A DNA stretch of 45,751 bases from DAONFI01 sp035403485 (GTDB lineage: Bacteria; Planctomycetota; Phycisphaerae; SM23-33): contig CAZIAZ010000020.1 in assembly GCA_964536835.1 (NCBI GenBank), positions 1 to 45,751 of the forward strand. The letters are read 5' to 3'. Positions 43,771 through 45,751 of this stretch are shown here, one piece after another. Position 1 is the stretch's first letter; each line of letters opens with the position of its first letter. Position numbers and translations under genes: made by a program. The notes beneath the pieces are model-generated. The model searched no databases. It had not been told where the DNA came from and worked only from the letters and a program-made list of their open reading frames with translations.

Positions 43771-43886
43771 TTAAGGTAGTATTGAAAAGTATGTTAGCGA
43801 TAACACAATGAATTTTCCCCTTTTAGAAAACAATGCTCGGATTAATGAAAAGACATTTGAAAAATACCTTTTTAGGAGAATTTAAA

Positions 43887-44579
43887 ATGAAACAAAGAAT
43901 TTTGCTTACTGCAATGGGCATAGTTGCATTGCTTTTAGTGGCTGGAGCAGCCTCAGCAGATACGATGAAAATTTCACCTAGTGATGATACGTGGTTTGCA
44001 AGCTGGGCACCAACTACTAATTTAGGTACCACCGCATCACTTAATGTAGGCCCTAATGCTAATACTCCCGTCGGGGTAACCAGATCAGCATTAAAATTTG
44101 ATTTATCCGCAGTTCCTGCCGGTTATAGAATAACCAGCGCCACACTTTACCTGTATACAGGAGCTGCGCCGGCAAGTACGACTAATTCTTATAATGTATA
44201 TACCGTATCTGGTACTGATGCTACGACGTGGTCTGAAACCACAGCTACGTGGAACACCCCACAGGCCGATTGGACTTATACTCTCGCAGAAAGTAGTCCT
44301 GTATCCGTCACCGCAGCCGGCTGGTATCATTGGGATATTACCGCCGCGCTCACACAAGGCGAAATTGTAACATTAGGGCTTAAGGCGACAACTGAAACGA
44401 ATACTACCGGCTCTTCGCAGTTAATTAATTTTTATTCTACCCATTCTTCAAATAACCTATTACATCCCTATTTGTCTGTAACCTATGAGGAAATCCCTGA
44501 ACCGGCTACGGCTGTATTATTGCTGGCTGGAATGGGACTTGTGGCAAAAATTCGAAAAAATAAAACCTTTTCAAAATGA
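43887..44579 (+). CDS. DNRLRE-domain PEP-CTERM surface protein
   Basis: A 230-aa exported protein. The signal peptide (MKQRILLTAMGIVALLLVAG, cleavage near ASA-D) is followed by one DNRLRE-like beta-sandwich (SPSDDTWFASWAPTTNLGTT, SALKFDLSAVPAGYRITSAT, WSETTATWNTPQADW). The C-terminus is a PEP-CTERM sorting tag: PEP in EIPEPATA, a hydrophobic segment, then basic residues (KIRKNKTFSK). PEP-CTERM proteins are processed by an exosortase, which is not in this window, and placed in the outer envelope or matrix. The ATG at 43887 follows AGGAG. The codon and base composition are visibly more AT-rich than in the neighbours. Confidence 0.9.
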   Translation: MKQRILLTAMGIVALLLVAGAASADTMKISPSDDTWFASWAPTTNLGTTASLNVGPNANTPVGVTRSALKFDLSAVPAGYRITSATLYLYTGAAPASTTNSYNVYTVSGTDATTWSETTATWNTPQADWTYTLAESSPVSVTAAGWYHWDITAALTQGEIVTLGLKATTETNTTGSSQLINFYSTHSSNNLLHPYLSVTYEEIPEPATAVLLLAGMGLVAKIRKNKTFSK

Positions 44580-44660
44580 AACTTGTCGTAGTGTTGCAGT
44601 TAAAGCAATAGTCCTCAAGGGTGGAGAAGCCAGCTCTTGATGGAAAGATAACTCTGATAT

Positions 44661-44726
44661 TTACAAAGAAAACCATGTCAACGATAGTTTGTTGATACTA
44701 ACTATCCCACATGGTTTTCTTTGTAA
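44661..44726. terminator. Large nested hairpin downstream of PEP-CTERM gene
   Basis: A perfect 18-bp outer stem, TTACAAAGAAAACCATGT (44661-44678) with ACATGGTTTTCTTTGTAA (44709-44726), encloses a second 7-bp stem GATAGTT/AACTATC (44683-44689, 44700-44706). It starts 82 nt after the stop codon. It may terminate the transcript or stabilise its 3' end; it lacks a classical GC stem plus T-run, so a small mobile or structured element is an alternative. Confidence 0.6.
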
Positions 44727-44752
44727 TCAGATATTCATCCAAAATTTTTTTA

Positions 44753-44914
44753 TTAGCGCTTCTAACAAAATGAAATGTCGACCGAGGCGTAGTTGGTTGA
44801 TTGGCTGGCAAGGAAGGCGAAGCAGGTAGCCTTATAGGGCTTGCGATGCAGCCTGACGCCGCCAGACATTCAACCAACAAGCCGAATGCAATATCGTTTT
44901 GTTAGGCGTTCTAA
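44753..44914 (+). repeat. Dispersed hairpin element, full copy (type C)
   Basis: 162 bp. The arms begin TTAGCGCTTCTAACAAAATG and, on the minus strand, TTAGAACGCCTAACAAAACG, and also pair further in (GTTGGTTGATTG with CATTCAACCAAC). The core GGCTGGCAAGGAAGGCGAAG ... TGACGCCGCCAG matches type B almost exactly, while the outer arms share no sequence with type B. Inside, AGCC (44828-44831) pairs with GGCT (44838-44841). The following 44915-45112 is AT-rich with no feature seen. Confidence 0.85.
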
Positions 44915-45112
44915 GTAATTTATGTTGAATTTCTGAATTTTAACATTTTAGAATTTAAAAATTTAAAAAACCTTGCCGGAAATAAAACCTATTTAGCACT
45001 TAATTTGATTGTCTTTGTAAAGGATTTTATTAAAGTATAGCTTCAAAGTCGTGTCTTTACTTTAGGGCATACTCTAGCTTTCAAAAACTCTAGCAATGAA
45101 AGGTATCGCAAA

Positions 45113-45751
45113 ATGAAGAATCAATGTTTAATGAATTGTTTTACCGCCATCGTTTTAGGAACGGTTCTTTTCATAACGAATTCTTTTGGGGCAAATCCGT
45201 CAGATGCCCAAGCGACTCAACCTGCAGCGACAAAAAGTGCGTATACGCTTTCATGGACATGGAATAAGCCGGGTCAATTAAACGGCTGGGTAGCCGGCAG
45301 AACGAATTCCTGCGAAGTATCCAGCAACGGTATCGAAATCAATACCGGCAATGATTTTAATATAGTTTCGCCGCCGTTAAATATAAATGCTGAAAAATAT
45401 CGGTATATTGTGCTACGGCTAAAGTGCGACCTGAGCAATGCGGGAGAAATATTCTTCATGCCTGAAGACCAGAAAGGTTTTTCCCAGCAATTTTCAGTTT
45501 TATTCCAGATAATCGGGGACAATGAATTTCATACATATCTGGTGGATATGACAAAGAACATCAAATGGCAGGGGCAGATTCATCGTCTGCGTCTGGATAC
45601 TGAAAATATACCTGGCATAAATATACAGATAGGGCAAATTGAATTGCTCAAAAAGCCTGACCCGAAAGAAACTTATACGATACTTAAAGTTCATCGTCCT
45701 TTTGATCGTTCAGCCGGGCCGTCATCGGTAATTCGCATTAACAACGAAGAG
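45113..45751 (+). CDS. Secreted protein with CBM-like beta-sandwich domain (3' end outside window)
   Basis: An open frame of 213 codons running off the window. The ATG at 45113 follows AAGG. A signal peptide (MKNQCLMNCFTAIVLGTVLF, cleavage near SFG-A) is followed at residues of about 45-185 by a beta-sandwich with LSWTWNKPGQLNGWV, NDFNIVSPPLNINAEKYRY, GEIFFMPEDQKGFS, EFHTYLVDMTKNIKWQGQIH and QIGQIELLKK. This pattern is typical of galactose-binding-like accessory domains on planctomycete glycoside hydrolases and sulfatases (from knowledge of such proteins). The following residues begin a further domain that cannot be judged. Confidence 0.78.
   Translation, partial: MKNQCLMNCFTAIVLGTVLFITNSFGANPSDAQATQPAATKSAYTLSWTWNKPGQLNGWVAGRTNSCEVSSNGIEINTGNDFNIVSPPLNINAEKYRYIVLRLKCDLSNAGEIFFMPEDQKGFSQQFSVLFQIIGDNEFHTYLVDMTKNIKWQGQIHRLRLDTENIPGINIQIGQIELLKKPDPKETYTILKVHRPFDRSAGPSSVIRINNEE

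Noticed and set aside
44753..44914. Element C as an integron attC site (ends CTAAC ... GTTAGGC)
   Set aside because: The 3' GTTAGGC fits the attC R' box and TAACAAAA looks suggestive, but the other full copies with the same core lack these boxes, no integron integrase or cassette array is present, and the shared core is not attC-like. Kept only as an analogy.

Overview
The window looks like a chromosomal segment from a Planctomycetota-type bacterium, probably Phycisphaerae-like (inference). The pointers are a Lentisphaerae/Planctomycete-style pseudopilin, an EF-G with the IDSGKTT P-loop of the spd/mitochondrial-type subfamily, a PEP-CTERM surface protein with a DNRLRE-like domain, LL-diaminopimelate aminotransferase, and a CBM-like secreted protein. 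MurA, DapL and an L,D-transpeptidase indicate a peptidoglycan wall. No rRNA, tRNA, CRISPR array, phage or intact transposase was seen.

Layout. 1-3920 (minus): pseudopilin, two related lipoproteins and a polytopic membrane protein. 3984-8313 (minus): three probable Fe-S enzymes in a row, namely a 2-hydroxyacyl-CoA-dehydratase/activase-like protein, a radical SAM protein resembling tetraether synthase, and a divergent IspH. 8764-13725 (minus): EF-G and ComEC. 14033-16048 (minus): stand-alone tRNA-binding domain, small membrane protein, PfkB kinase. 16464-19274 (plus): polyprenyl synthase and dxs. 19295-28198: dapL, HEAT lipoprotein, murA, prmC, an NSS transporter, a Pro/Ala/Lys-rich lipoprotein and a CBM9-like lipoprotein. 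28332-29728 (plus): Lrp-like regulator and a GYF_2/DUF975 membrane protein. 29746-33899 (minus): a tightly packed UbiA prenyltransferase, SMR-type membrane protein, GT-C-like membrane protein and sugar epimerase, which reads as a polyprenyl-phosphate-sugar pathway. 34011-43468: thyA, a solitary atpD, marC, a TPR protein coupled to a haem-motif histidine kinase, an L,D-transpeptidase, 5-formyl-THF cyclo-ligase and rarA. 43469-45751: a more AT-rich tail with a gene remnant, a PEP-CTERM protein, a large nested hairpin and the start of a secreted protein.

Isoprenoid chemistry recurs: dxs, a GPP/FPP/GGPP-type synthase, an IspH-like reductase, a UbiA prenyltransferase and a tetraether-synthase-like radical SAM enzyme. 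The organism may therefore make unusual isoprenoid-linked or membrane-spanning lipids (inference).

The most novel signal is non-coding. A dispersed family of elements of about 160 bp (10894-11056, 34961-35121, 44753-44914, plus partial copies at 1-73 and 34884-34940) shares a core whose central 4-bp stem differs in each full copy yet still pairs. The outer arms also differ between copies but are self-complementary within each copy. At two genes the element end supplies the TAG stop codon. A second unusual signal is a 41-bp tandem repeat at 30781-30930 that duplicates the leader and start codon of the epimerase gene and forms a chain of 13-codon mini-ORFs joined by TAATG overlaps.
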